From assembly GCA_022712835.1 (NCBI GenBank), contig JAFLJU010000598.1, positions 1-5,984 of the forward strand: DNA of 5,984 nt, written 5' to 3'. Position 1 is the first letter of the stretch; each line of letters opens with the position of its first letter. Position numbers and translations under genes: made by a program. The notes below the pieces were generated by a model. The model did no database searches. It had not been told where the DNA came from and worked only from the letters and a program-made list of their open reading frames with translations. This document shows, in pieces, positions 5,820 to 5,984 of this stretch. The DNA is from Desulfobacteraceae bacterium. Lineage in GTDB: Bacteria > Desulfobacterota > Desulfobacteria > Desulfobacterales > Desulfobacteraceae.

Positions 5820-5847
5820 GCTTAAAGTTAAAGAAAGGAACAAAAGT

Positions 5848-5984
5848 TTATAGGGATTGCCCGACCATGATGGCAAGATCGATCATTCGGCTTGAATATC
5901 CGGTCTCATTGTCATACCAGGAATAAGTTTTTACCATATTTCCGTTGATGACATCGGTACAGGAGGCATCCACAATGGAGGATA
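5848..5984 (-). CDS. gap: Glyceraldehyde-3-phosphate dehydrogenase, C-terminal 44 residues
   Basis: Only the 3' end is in the window; the rest lies beyond the right edge. The translation starts [15 protein letters not shown] and continues [26 protein letters not shown] before the TAA stop. This is the conserved end of phosphorylating GAPDH, including the SWYDNE-GYS segment whose Asn takes part in NAD binding in the family. The variant NETGYS, rather than the more frequent NEWGYS, resembles the E. coli GapA type. The enzyme oxidises glyceraldehyde 3-phosphate to 1,3-bisphosphoglycerate, directly next to the TpiA step. Whether the gene is intact cannot be judged here. Confidence 0.93.
   Translation of the reverse strand, partial: SSIVDASCTDVINGNMVKTYSWYDNETGYSSRMIDLAIMVGQSL

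Overview
All supported genes in this 6 kb window lie on the minus strand, so transcription runs from high to low coordinates. The gene content points to a strictly or mainly anaerobic bacterium, most likely a sulfate-reducing member of Desulfobacterota (Desulfobacteraceae-like). The main reason is a siroheme-route ('alternative') heme cluster, ahbC-hemB-ahbD, in the same order as the cluster known from Desulfovibrio. A ClpX-like ATPase and a small four-cysteine protein of a type I associate with deltaproteobacteria fit this. The phylum assignment is inference; no rRNA is present.

Right block (about 5984 down to 4597): the 3' end of gap (GAPDH), then tpiA (triose-phosphate isomerase), secG (SecYEG translocon subunit) and a tRNA-Leu(GAG) with encoded CCA. 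It closes with a strong intrinsic terminator. The spacings are short (39, 14 and 28 nt), so this looks like one transcription unit joining glycolysis/gluconeogenesis, protein export and a tRNA. pgk, which often sits between gap and tpiA, is not there.

Left block (4571 down to 1): a 64-residue protein with four cysteines, a divergent ClpX-family AAA+ ATPase without the ClpX zinc domain and with a C-terminal extension of about 160 residues, then ahbC, hemB and the 5' part of ahbD, which runs off the window. From the ATPase onward the genes overlap by 4, 1 and 1 bases, which suggests a translationally coupled operon. HemB makes porphobilinogen early in tetrapyrrole synthesis. AhbC and AhbD are radical SAM enzymes that carry out the last two steps, from didecarboxysiroheme through iron-coproporphyrin III to heme.

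The most interesting item is the ClpX-like ATPase, which is locked by a stop/start overlap to the heme genes. It keeps the full ATPase core and an IGF motif, but the substrate-adaptor domain is missing and a new C-terminal region is present. A role in quality control or maturation of heme-pathway enzymes is a hypothesis only. No mobile elements, CRISPR arrays or genes on the plus strand are supported, and no stretch longer than 300 bases lacks a gene.
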